Below, piece after piece: positions 11,249 to 23,098 of a stretch of 64,000 bases of DNA. This stretch comes from Hibiscus mutabilis (Eukaryota; Streptophyta; Magnoliopsida; Malvales; Malvaceae): NCBI GenBank assembly GCA_019671005.1, contig CM033711.1:58887049-58951048 (forward strand), given 5' to 3'. Made by a program: the position numbers and the translations under genes. The notes beneath the pieces were generated by a model, which was given only the letters and a program-made list of their open reading frames with translations, was not told where the DNA came from and did no database searches. Position 1 is the stretch's first letter; each line of letters begins with the position of its first letter.

Positions 11249-11667
11249 TTCGAGTACAACCATCTAAAAGGCGAGCTTCTTATTGTCGTTTGGCACTTGT
11301 ATTTCCCATCCATATCTCCATAGTGATACTGAATCTTAGCCATGTGATCTCAACAGTCTCGGACTTGATCGATAGTAAAATGTGAGAAGACCAGATGCAA
11401 AAAGAGAGTTGTTAATTGGTGAACATGTGAAGAATGATTTGACTTGCAAAAAAAAAAAAAATCAATTGTGAATATTTTTTGTGTGCTTTTTTACAATTTC
11501 ATTATTATTTGTTGAACATCCAAGTTAAGTAGCTTTAATGCCATCATCAAAAAAAGTAGGTTTTTAGTGCCTGATATTTGCTCCCAAACAATATATCATG
11601 GGATGTGAGCGGGCGGGATTGCGGGGAAATAATTGGTGGTCTAATTTTTTATTGATTCTGAATTGAT
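11249..11667 (+). other. PUX1 3' UTR and flank
   Basis: The region after the stop codon is AT-rich with an A14 run at about 11447-11460. No AATAAA sits in an obvious place, so the polyadenylation site is uncertain. Positions 11480-11667 show nothing recognisable. Confidence 0.5.
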
Positions 11668-12789
11668 AATTTTTTTTTTTTTTGAAAATGATAGGCTTAG
11701 TTAAAAACTTCCTCTAAACTTAGACCGAGAAAAGGAATACTCAAATTTTATTAAATGGAAAACAATCTAACCGGATGGAGCATGCTGAAAAACTATCCCT
11801 CGCTCACAGCACCAAACACAATCATTGTCCCTTCTAACACCTTGTAGGACTAAATTGTGAGCTTTACAATTCATTTTCCTATAAGCGAAAAGACATTCTC
11901 AACTAGAATTGCTGCAAAAGTCTCTACATCGTTGAACCAACTCAGAAAACGTCACTGGGGTCGCACTACATTTATTGATCCAGTTTACTGTCAGCACATT
12001 GTCAGATACAACGATCAAGGGAGACGCCCCATAGTGAGCTGATGAGGCAAACAGTTTGCAAGCTTCCAATATTGCCATCAGTTTTGCACCTGTTGGGTCT
12101 AATAATCCAATTCGTTTTGAAAATTCCATCAAAGTATTACCCGAATGATCCCTAAGCAAGCCCCCAATACCAGCAGCTCTATAGCTGTCCATTACTGATG
12201 CATCCACATTAAACTTCAGATACCCCTCTGTGGGAGCCACCCACTCACCACCTCTTGGATTTAACTGAACACAATTAGGTTGCCTGATAAATTCTGAATT
12301 TGAGGGGAAGGAATGTGGCCATGTGCTCTTACACCAGTGCCCCAAAACCTACAAGTGCAAGGTCATAGATTAGATTCTCATTGACAGATTTTTTTTTATT
12401 AAAGGTGATTTCATTCCTGCACAACCAAAACATCCATAATGGTTTTTGGGGACTGTTTGATTGGTTGGTTGTCCCACACACAGATCCAGGCTTTTAAATT
12501 TTTCGAGATCACCAGACACCAAGTTTAAGTTCCAGGCCCTGCACCATCTCATCCATAACCTCCACACTACTACACAATGACATAGTAGGTGATTATCTGA
12601 TTAAGTGAAATTAAGCCAAAAAACACAAGAACCTGTTTCCGCCACATGAATGCTTCCACTTTAAGGGGCAAGGTTTGACCAGATTACGTTCCAAGTTCTA
12701 TCAGTAATGACCCCAATAGAGGAGACTTTAACACAAAAAGCTTTTGACTTATATATGCCACTTGAATCATCGAACCACTTAAAACAGTC
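11668..12789 (-). mobile_element. 3' end of a LINE (non-LTR retrotransposon)
   Basis: The minus strand carries the C-terminal part of a plant LINE ORF2. First comes a zf-RVT-like linker (WFDDSSGIYKSKAF at about 12770, then a broken APKVEAFMWR-like segment near 12660), followed by the RNase H module at 11899-12345. A run of 14 T at about 11671-11684 would be the element's poly(A) tail on the opposite strand. The 5' side stops exactly where the Tat-type LTR begins (12790), so the endonuclease and RT parts are absent. Confidence 0.75.
11899..12345 (-). pseudogene. LINE-derived RNase H module (RVT_3 type)
   Basis: This open frame of 148 residues matches the RNase H-like domain common at the end of plant LINE ORF2 proteins. 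The catalytic acidic set is visible: FNVDAS (Asp), AKLMAILEA (Glu) and VVSDN (Asp). The frame opens with a short linker (WVAPTEGYLKFNVDAS follows). It reads without a stop, although the element upstream of it is broken. It could be mis-annotated as a host RNase H gene; no promoter or RT remains beside it. Confidence 0.8.
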
Positions 12790-15391
12790 TGTAGTACCCA
12801 AATTTTACCCGGGTCTATATACATATAATTCGCTATAAATAAAATTCAAATAATAAATAAATAAATAATATAAATAGCAATTCATTAAATAAAATAAATG
12901 TCCATAATACAATCAAAATACCTATTATACATCATATAAGTCCACATTTATATACAAAAACCCATAAGCCCACAAATAATCCTAAAAGCCCAAATTTACA
13001 AAGTCTTTCCTGCCCATTTACAGGCCAAACCGGCCAAACAAACACAAAAGGGTTGGGTGTGCTTCTTTAGCCCGACCGTTTCGTCCACGTGGCAGCCCCT
13101 TATTCGCCCATATGGTTTTCACGCGAATTAAAGCTCTGCTTACGTCAACAGCTATAAAAGCCCACCTGGAGAGAGAAAAAGGAGGCAATGATTAGTGCAA
13201 TTAATAGACAATGATTGCTGAAATAATTAGGAGAGAGAGAAAGGAAGCTCGAGAGTCTTACCAGCAGCTGAGGAGACGCTAAGAAAGACAAGAAGCCACC
13301 AGAAACGTTCGCCGAGACATCGCCGGAATCCGCTGAGCACGTCGGAAGGTACATTTCGATATCTACTTCATTTATCTGCAACAAAACACATGAAATGTTA
13401 TATCTAAGTACTCAAAATAAAAAATAGTAATAAAACCTAGATCTAAAGTTGAGTTGAAAAGTTTTACGGTCGATGACTGCTCGAATAGTCACCGAAGAGT
13501 TTTTCTGAGACGATCAGAAGGTTTAGGTTTCTGGCGGAGTCGGAGAGGGTAGATCTAGGTTTGGTTCAGGTAGATCTAGGTTATAGGTTTGGGGAAGATC
13601 AGGAATCTTATCGGATTTGGGCTTAGAATGGGTTTTAGGTTAAAAAAAAGGAAATTTTTGGTTTTTTGGGTTTGGTAAGTTTCTGACACGGTGGCCGAAA
13701 ATCACTTTGCGGCGGCGGACGATGGCCGGAATTGAACCAGGCGGTGGTCAGAGTATAGGAGTGGTCAAAGAAGATGACCGAAGACGACGACCGGTGGTGG
13801 CCGACGTCGCCTCCGACTGCTGGCGAATAAGCCAAGATTGATCAGTGATGGGGTGTAGGATTAAAAAGGAAAAAATAAAGAGAATGATTTGAGTTTTGAA
13901 GAAAATATGTGGTTTGATCATTACAAACACAAAAACATGAGTGTTTATGTGTTTGTTCGAATCAAAATGGAAAAAAGTGATGAACATATATGGTTTTTGA
14001 GACGAACATGGGCTTTTGATCGAAAAGGGCTGTGATTTTTGGACTAGGAGTTGTTAGGAGTAGAGAGCGTTTAGAGAGAAAGGGGCTGAGAAGAGAAAGT
14101 GGAATTAGGATAAATGGCCGAGTCGGCTCGGCTCGAGCCCATTTATAAGCGGGTCAACACAACACTGTTTTGGTGCCGGGTTGGAGTTGGATCCGCGTGT
14201 TTTGACCGGGTCGGGTCAAAGGATCTACGCCTTACTTGGGGCCTTTTACGTTTTGAGCTATTCTTTTTGTTTTTCTTTCAATTTAGTCCAAAGGCTTTGT
14301 AATCCAGCTGTTAAGTTTGAAATTCAGTTCAATTTGGTCCTAATTTCAGTTTTAATTAATTATTTTAATCATATATGTGTGCATGTTTAAATATCAAGCA
14401 TGTAGTATACTTCCTAGGTGATCTAATTAATTTAATTAATTAAAATAAGGAGAAAATTGTAAAAAATAAATGAATATTAAATGGAAACTTTAATGTTCTA
14501 AGTTGATTAGTGTCTCATTGTAATGAGATGTTAATTAAGGGAGCATTTTAGTGGAATATTTAATATTTCATTTGAACTTAGAATATTGTAATCAAACATA
14601 GTTAAAATCGTTAATTAATTAGGAATATTATCGATTTAGGGCCTAATATGGATAGTGCCCAAGCATTTGGGTGTTATCACATAAACCCCTGAATTCAATA
14701 ATATTCATAGTTTTTTAATTAATTTAATCAATTGGAACCTTAATTAGGTTTGAACTTAAAATCGACAAGAAAATAAATGGACATGCATTAAAAACCTTTT
14801 GTGTTGAGATAAATTTTTAAATATAAATTGAAGAATCTTTAAAGTAACTGGATGTTTCAAAGCTTATATTCGTTAAAAATAAATGGACATGCATTAAAAA
14901 CCTTTTGTGTTTAGATAAATTTTTAAATATAAATTGAAGTATCTTTAAAGTAACTGGATGTTTCAAAACTTATATTCGTTAAAAATATATTTTCTTACAA
15001 AAGGATATCTCTATTCGAATGAAAATTTATTTAACAATTAAGGATTTAATTAAATTCAAAATATTGCTCGAAATGCCAAAATGCCACGTGAAATTAAAAG
15101 GTACCAGTAACGGGCGTTTGTGGGGGTGCTAATCCTTCCCCACATGTAACCGACTCCCAAACCTTAATTTTAAAGAAAAAATCTCTGGTTGTTTTATGGT
15201 ATCCGGTCTACCAAAGTGATCGGTGGCGACTCCAAATTGATTTTCAAGGGTAAATAAAAGGAAAATTCGATTTAATATGAAAAATTCTAATTTCAAGAAT
15301 AAATAAATTAAAATGAACAAAAACCCTAATTTCTAAAAAGAACCAATTGTCAGGTTATTTTTCACACTTGGTCTTAAAAATGGTCGTGACA
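12790..15391 (+). repeat. 5' LTR of the Tat/Ogre-type element (2602 bp)
   Basis: It begins TGTAGTACCC and ends GTCGTGACA, giving TG...CA termini, three bases before the primer site. The left edge is also where the LINE coding stops. The middle (about 13640-14230) is unusually GC-rich with CGG/GGCGGC runs, and the remainder is AT-rich. It contains a 106-bp tandem duplication at 14773-14984. No element coding was seen inside. Confidence 0.82.
14773..14984. repeat. Tandem duplication, two 106-bp units in the Tat LTR
   Basis: Units 14773-14878 and 14879-14984 both start ATAAATGGACATGCATTAAA. By eye they differ at only a few positions, so the duplication is younger than the LTR. The outer sequence repeats only once more, partially (GTTAAAAATA). 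Confidence 0.9.
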
Positions 15392-15394
15392 GCT

Positions 15395-15413
15395 TGGCGA
15401 CTCCGCTGGGGAC
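15395..15413 (+). other. Primer-binding site, tRNA-Arg
   Basis: TGGCGACTCCGCTGGGGAC is exactly complementary to the 3' end of plant tRNA-Arg(ACG), as I recall that sequence. It lies three bases after the LTR. Use of tRNA-Arg is a hallmark of Ogre/Tat elements. Confidence 0.9.
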
Positions 15414-16138
15414 GAACTGAGAGTCAGGCCTAATTAATTAATTTCACGTGGCATTTTGGGTAATAATTTGAATTTATTTTTTTCAAGAATTGTTGGATGA
15501 ATTTTCAGGAAAAATGGAGGTAGCTTTTGTGTATGATATATCTGTCATTCATGCATAAGCCCTCGACCAAGGCTCTTCATCCTTAAGTGGGAGAAAGACA
15601 TGATCCGACGTGAGGCTCTCCACCTCCGAGTTCATAATTGTCTTCTTCCGGTATACTAACCTTATGCACCATAGGGCCCACGCCTCCGTTATAAGGGACC
15701 TATACTACCGAATCGATGTCTTGTTGTCGCAGTAGACAGTAACGACAATTCGGGGACCTAGAGTCTAGAACACAACCCACATTTTGTTATCAAGAAACCC
15801 ACCTCACTAGAACCAAACAGGGACCTAGGACAGGTGCTGTCGATTTAAATACATTTCTCTGGTTATTTTCTTTGCCAATATTGTATGTTTTTCTGTGTTA
15901 ACAATTTGCTTATTTGGTTCTCATATTAATTTACAATACTGACACTGGTTTTTGTGTTTGTTTTATTTTTGCTGTTTAATTTTGTTATAAACCATGTCAT
16001 ATTGCATTTGTTTGGGCATTGGTTCGGGAATCAATTGATTTGGAAGAATTCAGCATGTTTGGAAGGGTTAAGATAGGAGAAGACAATACGTAGTTTGGAC
16101 ATGGTCAAAGTAGACTCAGCATGAGAAATGAGACAGTC
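15414..16138 (+). other. Leader between primer site and gag of the Tat element
   Basis: No reading frame was found. The block 15560-15840 (TTCATCCTTAAGTGGGAG, GGGACCTATACTACCG, AGGGACCTAGGACAGG) has the mixed-composition leader character of this clade and contains several GGGACCTA repeats. Confidence 0.55.
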
Positions 16139-17590
16139 TTCATAGGGGTGATGTGTCACGGATGAAAAGTTAGGCCAAGTTAAATACCAATCAGAATGGT
16201 TGCTTTCCAGAAGGTAAAATGATATGGGATCAGTGGGAAAATGACATGAAAGAATCGTTTAGAAAAGAGTTTGGGGATCTAGCTTTACTATTGAGTGTAC
16301 AGATAGATCAACAATTGCTTAGGGCAATGGCTCAGTTCTGGAACCATGCATATAACTGTTTTACCTTTGGTCGGTAGACATGACACCTACGCTTGAAGAG
16401 TACGAGGTGCCGATTAATTGTCCTAGAATTCAAAGTAATAAGATTTACACTAGAACTAACAACAATTCAGGCTTCAAGAAGAAATTGGTACCGATCACTA
16501 GAAAGACAAAACAATGGTTGGATGTGAAGATAGCCAATAGTGACAATACTGATCAAAATGAAGATAAACAATGTATAAATTGGAGAGTCCTTAAAGAGTT
16601 GATATTGACAAGTGACGAACAAGCAAGGATGAGGATCTTATACGCCCTGTGCATATATAGATTAGTCTTGTTTCCAATGACTCCGGAGCACATTGATCCG
16701 TCAACAGTGGGGTTGTTCGAACTGTTAGAGAAAGGTGTAAACCAGTGCTTGTCATCATAATTGAAACTTATAGATCATTGACTGCGTGCAAGAAGTCAGG
16801 GGAAGAAAGATTTTGGGGATGTGCATAGCTACTTGAGATCTAGTTTAGAGGTCATATGCAGAATACTCCTTATAGAGGCATCAGATATCTCGATACGTAC
16901 TCACCAATAGAAGAACATCTAACTAGTTGCCCGTTAAAAAAAGAACGAGAAGCAATAGGTAGAATATTTCAAGAACATGAAGGATGCTGATGTTGTATGG
17001 AGGGCTCCCTGGTTGAACAAGGGGATAACATTTTTGTATCGATGTGGAGATAAGGACTGGGTTTCGCTACCCAAAATTTGGGGAGGAATAACCTATTGCC
17101 CCCTATTAGTGTCTAGACAGTTTGGCTCAAGGCAGTTCGTACCAATTACTGCGGGAATGACAAAATTTGAATACGCACACAAGACAAATGACTACAAAGG
17201 GATGGTAGCTCAGACTGCAAAAGCATGGGAAAGACCGAGGAGGGTTCAATCGTATCAGGATTTAGAAGTGATGACAAGATATGAGGAATGAAGGACACCA
17301 AGGTTTAATGATAATACATTTCAAGGAATTCAGGAGAATGTTGGATCGTCTGCTCAACCTGTCAGAGAAGCACCGTTTGTGCTGGAAAAACTTAGGCATG
17401 ATTGAGAATTGGACTTAAAGAAATATGAGAAGGGGATCAGAGACCTCGCCGAAGAATCAACCATGGAAAAGCTGCAAATGAGTATGCATGAAGGAAAGGA
17501 AAAGGAATTAATAAAAAAAAAACAAGAGAATTAGCTGAGACTTGAAGGAGTTGCAAGAAATTCACGACAGTTACAAAGCAAAGCAAAAAG
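16139..17590 (+). pseudogene. Tat/Ogre-type gag
   Basis: This is the structural protein of the element, broken by several stops. Coding is seen from about 16140 with CFPEGKMIWDQWENDMKESF (ATG at 16219), then a frameshift near 16378. An open block at 16380-16760 follows (LEEYEVPINCP, VLKELILTS, ALCIYRLVLFPMTPEHID). A broken stretch separates it from an open block at 16977-17291 (DVVWRAPWLNKGITFLYRCG, WVSLPKIWGGITYCPLLV). The IWG.ITY.PLLV.RQFGSRQF signature is typical of Tat-clade gag, which resembles the plant mobile domain. The last part is rich in Lys and Glu with coiled-coil character and runs into the junction at about 17590. Confidence 0.85.
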
Positions 17591-18263
17591 GTGAGGATGA
17601 TGACAATGGAGGTGTGTGCTTGGTTTCTTTAAACAAGGGGTAAATTTGGTTACGGTGAAATCAAAACAAAGAGAAAGCTTTTCTTTATTCCCTTATTAAG
17701 GAAACTATCACCCTAATTATTTTTCACCTCACCAAGGACCAATAAGGAGCTTTCCCTTAGCAAAGGGAAAGCTTAAACAATGAATTCCCATCAATTCATT
17801 ATTTTTTACAATATTTAGGCAATTGATGACTAATAGTCATCTTTTTTGGCCACTCTCACGTGAAGGGGTGATAAGCAAGGAGGTGAGTCATCGCCTATTC
17901 CTAATCTTTTAAATTTGGTCATTAAATTGATTTGGGTAGGGACCCGTATCGATACACCTTGTGGCCGTATCGATACGGCTAGGCTAAGTTGGGTAAGTTA
18001 GTTAAAAATAGTTAGGCCGTATCGATACAAGTCCTACCGTATCGATACGTCTTGCCTAGATTTAGCATTTTCAACATTTCCAATGAAACCCCTAACTTCT
18101 ATTCCTTACTAAAAGGTCCAGCAATTTCAATTAAGCCTAAATAACTTTCATTACTTCAAAATGATGTACAAAGATTAGCAATTACACCATTCAGGTATAA
18201 CCGGTGCAAAATTTCTGATCATCGGAACCTAATTCTGACTAGACCAGTTTTTGGGGTTTGACA
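17590..18263 (-). repeat. 3' LTR fragment of Tekay-A with four GTATCGATAC motifs
   Basis: The intact edge is 18263 (minus strand TGTCAAACCCC), next to the polypurine tract. Similarity to the Tekay-C LTRs starts near 17593 (GATGACAATGGAGGTGTG against GATGACAATAGATGTGTG). Two pairs of the palindrome GTATCGATAC start at 17946/17967 and 18019/18039, 21 and 20 bases apart. In element sense they lie 215-320 bases from the LTR start. Confidence 0.85.
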
Positions 18264-18273
18264 ACTCCCCCTT
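18264..18273 (-). other. Polypurine tract of Tekay-A
   Basis: The minus strand reads AAGGGGGAGT directly before the LTR start TGTCA, the usual plus-strand primer position. The same tract precedes the Tekay-C 3' LTRs. Confidence 0.85.
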
Positions 18274-18289
18274 AAGAAAATTCGTCCTC

Positions 18290-19700
18290 AAATTTTTACT
18301 CTATCTGAAAAGATGAGGGTACTATTTCTGCATTGGTTCCTCAAGCTCCCACGTTGCTTCCTCCACTGAGTGACTTCTCCAAAGGACTTTTACTAAAGGC
18401 ACAGACTTGTTTCAAAGTCTCTTGACTTCTCGTGCGAGGATATGCACCGGTTCCTCCTCGTATGTTAAGTTAGACTGAATCTCCATAGACTCTGGCTCGA
18501 TCATGTGGGAAGGATCGGACTGGTACTTCCGTAGTATAGATACATGAAAGACATTATGGATTCGACTTAATTCTTCAAGAATAGCTAGTCGGTAGGCAAC
18601 AGGTCTGACTCGCTCGATCACCTCGAATGGGCCGATAAAATAAGGACTTAATTTTCTCTTCTTGCCAAAACGAAGGATCGTCTTCCACGGAAATACCTTA
18701 AGGAAAGCTTTCTCGCTAACATCATACTAAATGTCCATTCTTTTCAAATCAGCATAAGCTTTCTGCCAGTCAAACGTAGCCTTGAGCCGGTCACAAATAA
18801 CAGACACCTTTTCTTCAGTTTCCCGAAGTAAGTCAGGGCCTAACACCTTAACTTTACCAAGATCGGTCCAACATAGAGGGGTTCTATATTTTCTCCTCTA
18901 AAGAGCTTCGTAAGGAGCCATTTGAATCAAAGCTTGATAACTATTGTTGTATGCAAACTCCACCAACGATAAGGATTTCTCCCACGTATTCTCGAAATCG
19001 ATAATGCAGGCTCGTAGCATATCTTCCAGAATCTACAAGGAAGAATCGAGATTGATACGAAATACTTATACATATGAATAGAAGAAGTGTAAGGTTACCT
19101 GAATAACCTTTTTAGATTGGCCATCGGTTTGAGGGTGGAAAGTAATGCTTAGATGCACTCGGGTTCCCAAAGCCTCATGCAAGGTTTTCCAAAATCGGGA
19201 TGCAAAACGCAGATCACGGTCGGAGATGATGGACACATGAACTCCGTGCAGACAGATAATCTCACGAATGTATAACTTAGAAAGTCTAGGAAAGCTAAAA
19301 TCTATTCTCATTGGAAGGAAATGAGCGGATTTGGTAAATCGATTTACAATGACCCAAATAACATTATTTTTCTTCGGTGTCATTGGTAGACCACTTACGA
19401 AATCCATCGTAATACGCTCTCATTTCCACTTTGGAAGCTCAATAGGTTGTTAGAGGCCAGTAGGCACCTTGTGCTCGGCTTTAACCCGTTGGCAGGTCAA
19501 ACACCTAGCCACAAAGTCTGTGATCTCACCTTTCATACCAAACCACCAATACAACACTTTCAAGTCTTTATACATCTTGATAGCTCCAGGATGAACGGAA
19601 AAAAGACTCGAATGAGCTTTACTCAGGATTTGATTCCGAATATCATCATCGTCAGGGACACAAATGTGATTTTGAAAACACAACAAGCCCTAGGAATTCG
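18290..19700 (-). pseudogene. Tekay-A integrase with C-terminal chromodomain
   Basis: The integrase joins cDNA to the host; in chromoviruses the chromodomain guides insertion to particular chromatin. Visible in order are the zinc-binding part (19450-19686: HSSLFSVHPGAIKMYKDLK, then CLTCQRVK) and the core (19066-19407: MDFVSGLPMTPKKN, IVNRFTKSAHFL, IISDRDLRFASRFW). HPQTDGQSKKVIQ has Lys where the third catalytic Glu is expected, and the first core Asp is Asn (VNRF for VDRF). The C-terminal module follows (18412-18621: MIERVRPVAYRLA, HVSILRKYQSDPSHMI) and the chromodomain (about 18300-18430: VKVLWRSHSVEEATWELE). Frame breaks and stops separate the blocks. Confidence 0.9.
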
Positions 19701-20330
19701 TGGCAAAGTCAGGATCTGGTTTAACCTTGATCTTAGCACTAAGAGTTCGCAACTCCTCGTCAGACTCTTGGAGTGCTTTGATTCGGGACACGATGTTTGA
19801 ATGAATTCTCAATTCGGCCAATAAATTGCCATGCTTCTTGAGTCAAAAGTGAGCATTTAAGCATCTCAGAGAGGGAGTGGGCTTCCGACTAAGAGCGTCA
19901 ACCACAACATTGGCCTTACCGAGATGGTAATCAATAACCAAATCACAGTCTTTCAAAAGTTCCATCCACTGACGTTGACAAAGATTCAACTCCTTCTGAG
20001 TCAGAAGATACTTCAAGCTCTTGTGATTAGTGTACAAGTAACACTTCTCACCGTAAAGATAGTGCCTCCAAATCTTTAAGGCAAACACAACAACAACTAG
20101 CTCTAGTTCATGTCGGATAGTTTAGCTCATGAGGTTTAAGCTGGTGTGAGGCATAGGCGATGAACTTTCCTTCTTGCATAAGTACACAGCCTAATCCCAA
20201 GTGGGATGCATCACTGTACATTGTAAAGTCCTTGCTTGACTTGGGTTGCACTAAGACAGGGGCATCGGTTAAGACTTTCTTAAGTTGATCAAAACTCCTT
20301 TGTTGTTCCACTGTCCACACAAAGGGGTTT
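19701..20330 (-). pseudogene. Tekay-A RNase H domain
   Basis: The N-terminal half at 20108-20320 has FTMYSDASHLGLGCVLMQEG, with the first catalytic Asp. The C-terminal half at 19843-20088 has ALKIWRHYLYGEKCYLYTNH and KYLLTQKELN, ending DYHLGKANVVVDALSRKP. A stop near 20100 divides the halves. It lies between RT and integrase, as in all Ty3/gypsy elements. Confidence 0.9.
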
Positions 20331-21021
20331 CCTTACGGAGAAGCTTCATCGAGGGTGCAGCAATCATCGATAACCCTTTAACGAATCTACGGTAGTAGCC
20401 TGCAAGGCCCAAAAAACTACGAATTTCTCCAATATTCTTCAGAGGGATCTAATCAAGAACTAATTGAATCTTCTTTGGGTCCACCTGAATTCTCGCAAAA
20501 GAAATCACATGTCCAAGAAATGATACTTCAGATAGCCAGAATTCGCATTTACTGAACTTAGGATACAACTATTTCTCTCGGAAAGTCTGAAGCACAATCT
20601 GGAGATGTTCTTCATGAGTGGCAGTGTCCTTGGAATAGATCAGGATGTCATCTATGAACACAACCATGAATTTATCTAGATAGGGCTGTAACACACAATT
20701 CATCAGGTCCATGAAGGCTGCAGATGCATTGGTAAGCCTAAAAGGCATTACCAAGAACTCATAATGGCCATATCTAGTTCGGAAGGCAGTCTTTGGAACA
20801 TCAGACTCCTTTACTAGTATTTGATAGTAACCGGATCGTAAGTCGATCTTAGAGAAGATAGAAGCACCTTTCAACTGATCGAAAAGGTCATCGATCCTCG
20901 GTAACGAATAGTTATTCTTGATTGTTACCTTATTCAGCTGACGATAGTCAATGCATAGTCGCATCCATCCATACTTTTTCTTGACAAACAAAACCGGTGC
21001 TCCCTAGTGTGAGGAACTCGG
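20331..21021 (-). pseudogene. Tekay-A reverse transcriptase
   Basis: The clean block 20569-20991 encodes 140 residues: LCIDYRQLNKVTIKNNYSLP, IDDLFDQLKGASIFSKIDLR, GYYQILVKESDVPKTAFRTR, YEFLVMPFRLTNASAAFMDL and the active site VVFIDDILIYSK, with both Asp residues present. PFGLTNAP has become PFRLTNAS. The thumb and connection region (20331-20568) is interrupted by stops. Confidence 0.92.
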
Positions 21022-21819
21022 TCAAATGAATCCCTTATCCAAAAGATCTTGGATTTTGGCCTTCAACTCTTTCAATTCGATTAGAGCCATCCTATACGGA
21101 GCAATAGAGACTGGTGTAGTCCCCGGTTGCACTTCAATTCTGAATTCCACTTCTCGGGTCGGAGGGAGTCTTAGAAATTCATCGGGGAACATATCAAGGA
21201 ATCCCTTTACCACTAGCACATCTTCGAGCTTTGCATCTTCTTTAGATTTCATAGCACACAAGATAGCCATATTAGGCTCGAGTTTGGTTTTCATCAAAGT
21301 TATGCTCTCTTTGCCAAGTCCACGGAGATACAGCTTCTTCTTCGAACAATCTACCCAGGCTTGATGTTCAGCTAACCAATCAAGGCCTAGGATAAGATCA
21401 AACTCATGAAAGGGCAAGACCATCAAATTGGTCGGAAATATGATCCCTTGGATCCTAAGAGGATAAGCTTTACAGATCAACCGTATAACCACACTATCTC
21501 CTAATGGGTTAGAGGCAACTATCTCAGAAGTAACTGGTTTAACTTCTAAGGCACACTTCTTGATTAATGGTTCACTAATAAAGGAATGCGTAGAACTAGG
21601 ATCCACCAAAGCATAAACAAGATCAGAATATAATTCCACCATACTTGCAATCACGTCAGGATCATCTTCTTGCTCTCGACCTCGAACATGATACATCTGA
21701 GCTGAGGTCTGAGGATCACATCCAACTAAAGAAAGATTTGAGTTGCGAAGTCTCCTCGCTGATCTGGGCTGCATTTGTTTCGCTCTTCTTCCCTTATTAG
21801 GATTGTTCTGAGAAGCCAC
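21022..21819 (-). pseudogene. Tekay-A protease ORF, with gag end and RT start
   Basis: This open frame of 265 residues contains the aspartic protease. The active-site loop reads VYALVDPSSTHSFISEPLI, where the clade normally has DPGSTHSF, so the Gly is replaced by Ser. It continues with LPFHEFDLILGLDWLAEHQA, the conserved second half of the protease fold. The end, EVEFRIEVQPGTTPVSIAPY and ELKAKIQDLLDKGFI, is the entry to RT. The start Met is internal; true translation comes from the gag start. Confidence 0.85.
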
Positions 21820-22944
21820 AAATGTAGGAGCATTCAGATTCTGCAGACACTGTCTGATAAAGTGACCAGCTTCACCAGAAAGGTAGCAAGATCCGGCCTG
21901 TCTACGACATTGCTCGGGATGCCTCTTCTGACAAAAACTACACAGAGGAATCTAAGAACCTCTCCTAGAACCACCCGTACTATCAACCGAATCCGTACGA
22001 GCAATAAATGTTCTTAGAGATTGGGATTGGGGCACGTATCTCGTCTTTGGCAACTACTGAAAGGTGGCAGACTTCTGGCCCAACTGTCTACCCTTCTTCT
22101 TAGGCATGGGAGGCCTGAAATCATCTCTGAACCTTTTGTCAGTTATGGTTTAATTTTCTTTCTTTCTCTTATAAGCCTTCTGGGAGGCTTCAGTAGCAAT
22201 TGCTCTGTTGACCAGGTTCTGAAAGCCCTCCAACTCCAAAGTAGTAAAGAGCAGACGTAATTCATCACATAGGCCATCGATAAACATTCTACACTTCTCC
22301 GTACGTATAATCTCGGTACCATACCTCGAGTACTTGAAGAAGTCGTGGATATACTACTCCACTGGTCGTCCTTCTTGTCTCAGATGGAGGAACTTCTTAC
22401 GCCTTTTAGCAAGGTAATGGCTGCTGATATACTTCTTACGGAACTTCTGAAGAAATAAGTCCTATGTAACTCTATGCTCAGATACGACGAGTGTCACGGT
22501 GTCCCACCAACTCTGAGCCTCTTCAGAAATTAGTGCCAGAGCGTACTCCAGCTTATGTTCATCAAGACACTTCATTTGCTTGTTCAAGACTTTGAAAGTA
22601 TTTTCCAGCCAATACTCTGCCACTTCGAGGTTGTCCTGTTCTTAGCCGGTGAAAGTGTAGACCAGATACTGCCTGAGCTTATCAATGGGAGCTCTCGAGA
22701 CAGATGAAGATGCTTCAGCAGGCTGTGGTGGCAGTTCTTGTCTAAGAGACACGACCACCTGTTTGATCATCTCAGCCACGGACATCAAATATTCCTGCTA
22801 GACGAGAGGAATCGGAGGGGGATTAGGCGAGTGGTTCTGTCCCACATACTCTAGTCAGACTTTAGCTCCAAGGTTGTCCCACTCTCTCAAGGAGGAACCA
22901 GGGTGTGGTTCTACTGTACCACGTCTATCACCGGGTGCAGACAT
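21820..22944 (-). pseudogene. Tekay-A gag
   Basis: Coding starts at ATG 22944 (MSAPGDRRGTVEPHPG) and is broken by several stops. Recognisable segments are YWLENTFKVLNKQM and EEAQSWWDTV with FRKKYISSHYLAKRR, the core of the retrotransposon gag family. IDGLCDELR follows, and then a zinc-knuckle region at about 21850-21930 (GSCYLSGEAGHFIRQCLQN), where the second Cys of the knuckle is Ser. It reads directly into the protease frame. Confidence 0.85.
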
Positions 22945-23086
22945 CTTTAAAGCTAATCAAACATAAGAGATTGAATCGTGTTAGCTACAAGTCATGGATA
23001 ACATATACAGATAAACTCCTAGGTGGCATATGCACATGCAGACTCATGATAAGCCTCGGTTTAGTCCTAAAATAAACTAAACTCTA

Positions 23087-23098
23087 GCTCTGATACCA
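23087..23098 (-). other. Primer-binding site of Tekay-A, initiator tRNA-Met
   Basis: The minus strand reads TGGTATCAGAGC, exactly complementary to the 3' end of plant initiator tRNA-Met. It lies four bases after the LTR end. Confidence 0.93.

Larger units (their letters stand above)
12790..17590 (+). mobile_element. Tat/Ogre-type Ty3/gypsy retrotransposon, truncated after gag
   Basis: A 2.6-kb 5' LTR is followed by a tRNA-Arg primer site, a 725-base leader and a Tat-clade gag. At about 17590 the sequence changes abruptly into the LTR of Tekay-A, so protease, RT, RNase H, integrase and 3' LTR are missing. The five bases before the LTR are CAGTC (12785-12789), but no matching copy remains on the other side. 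Confidence 0.85.
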
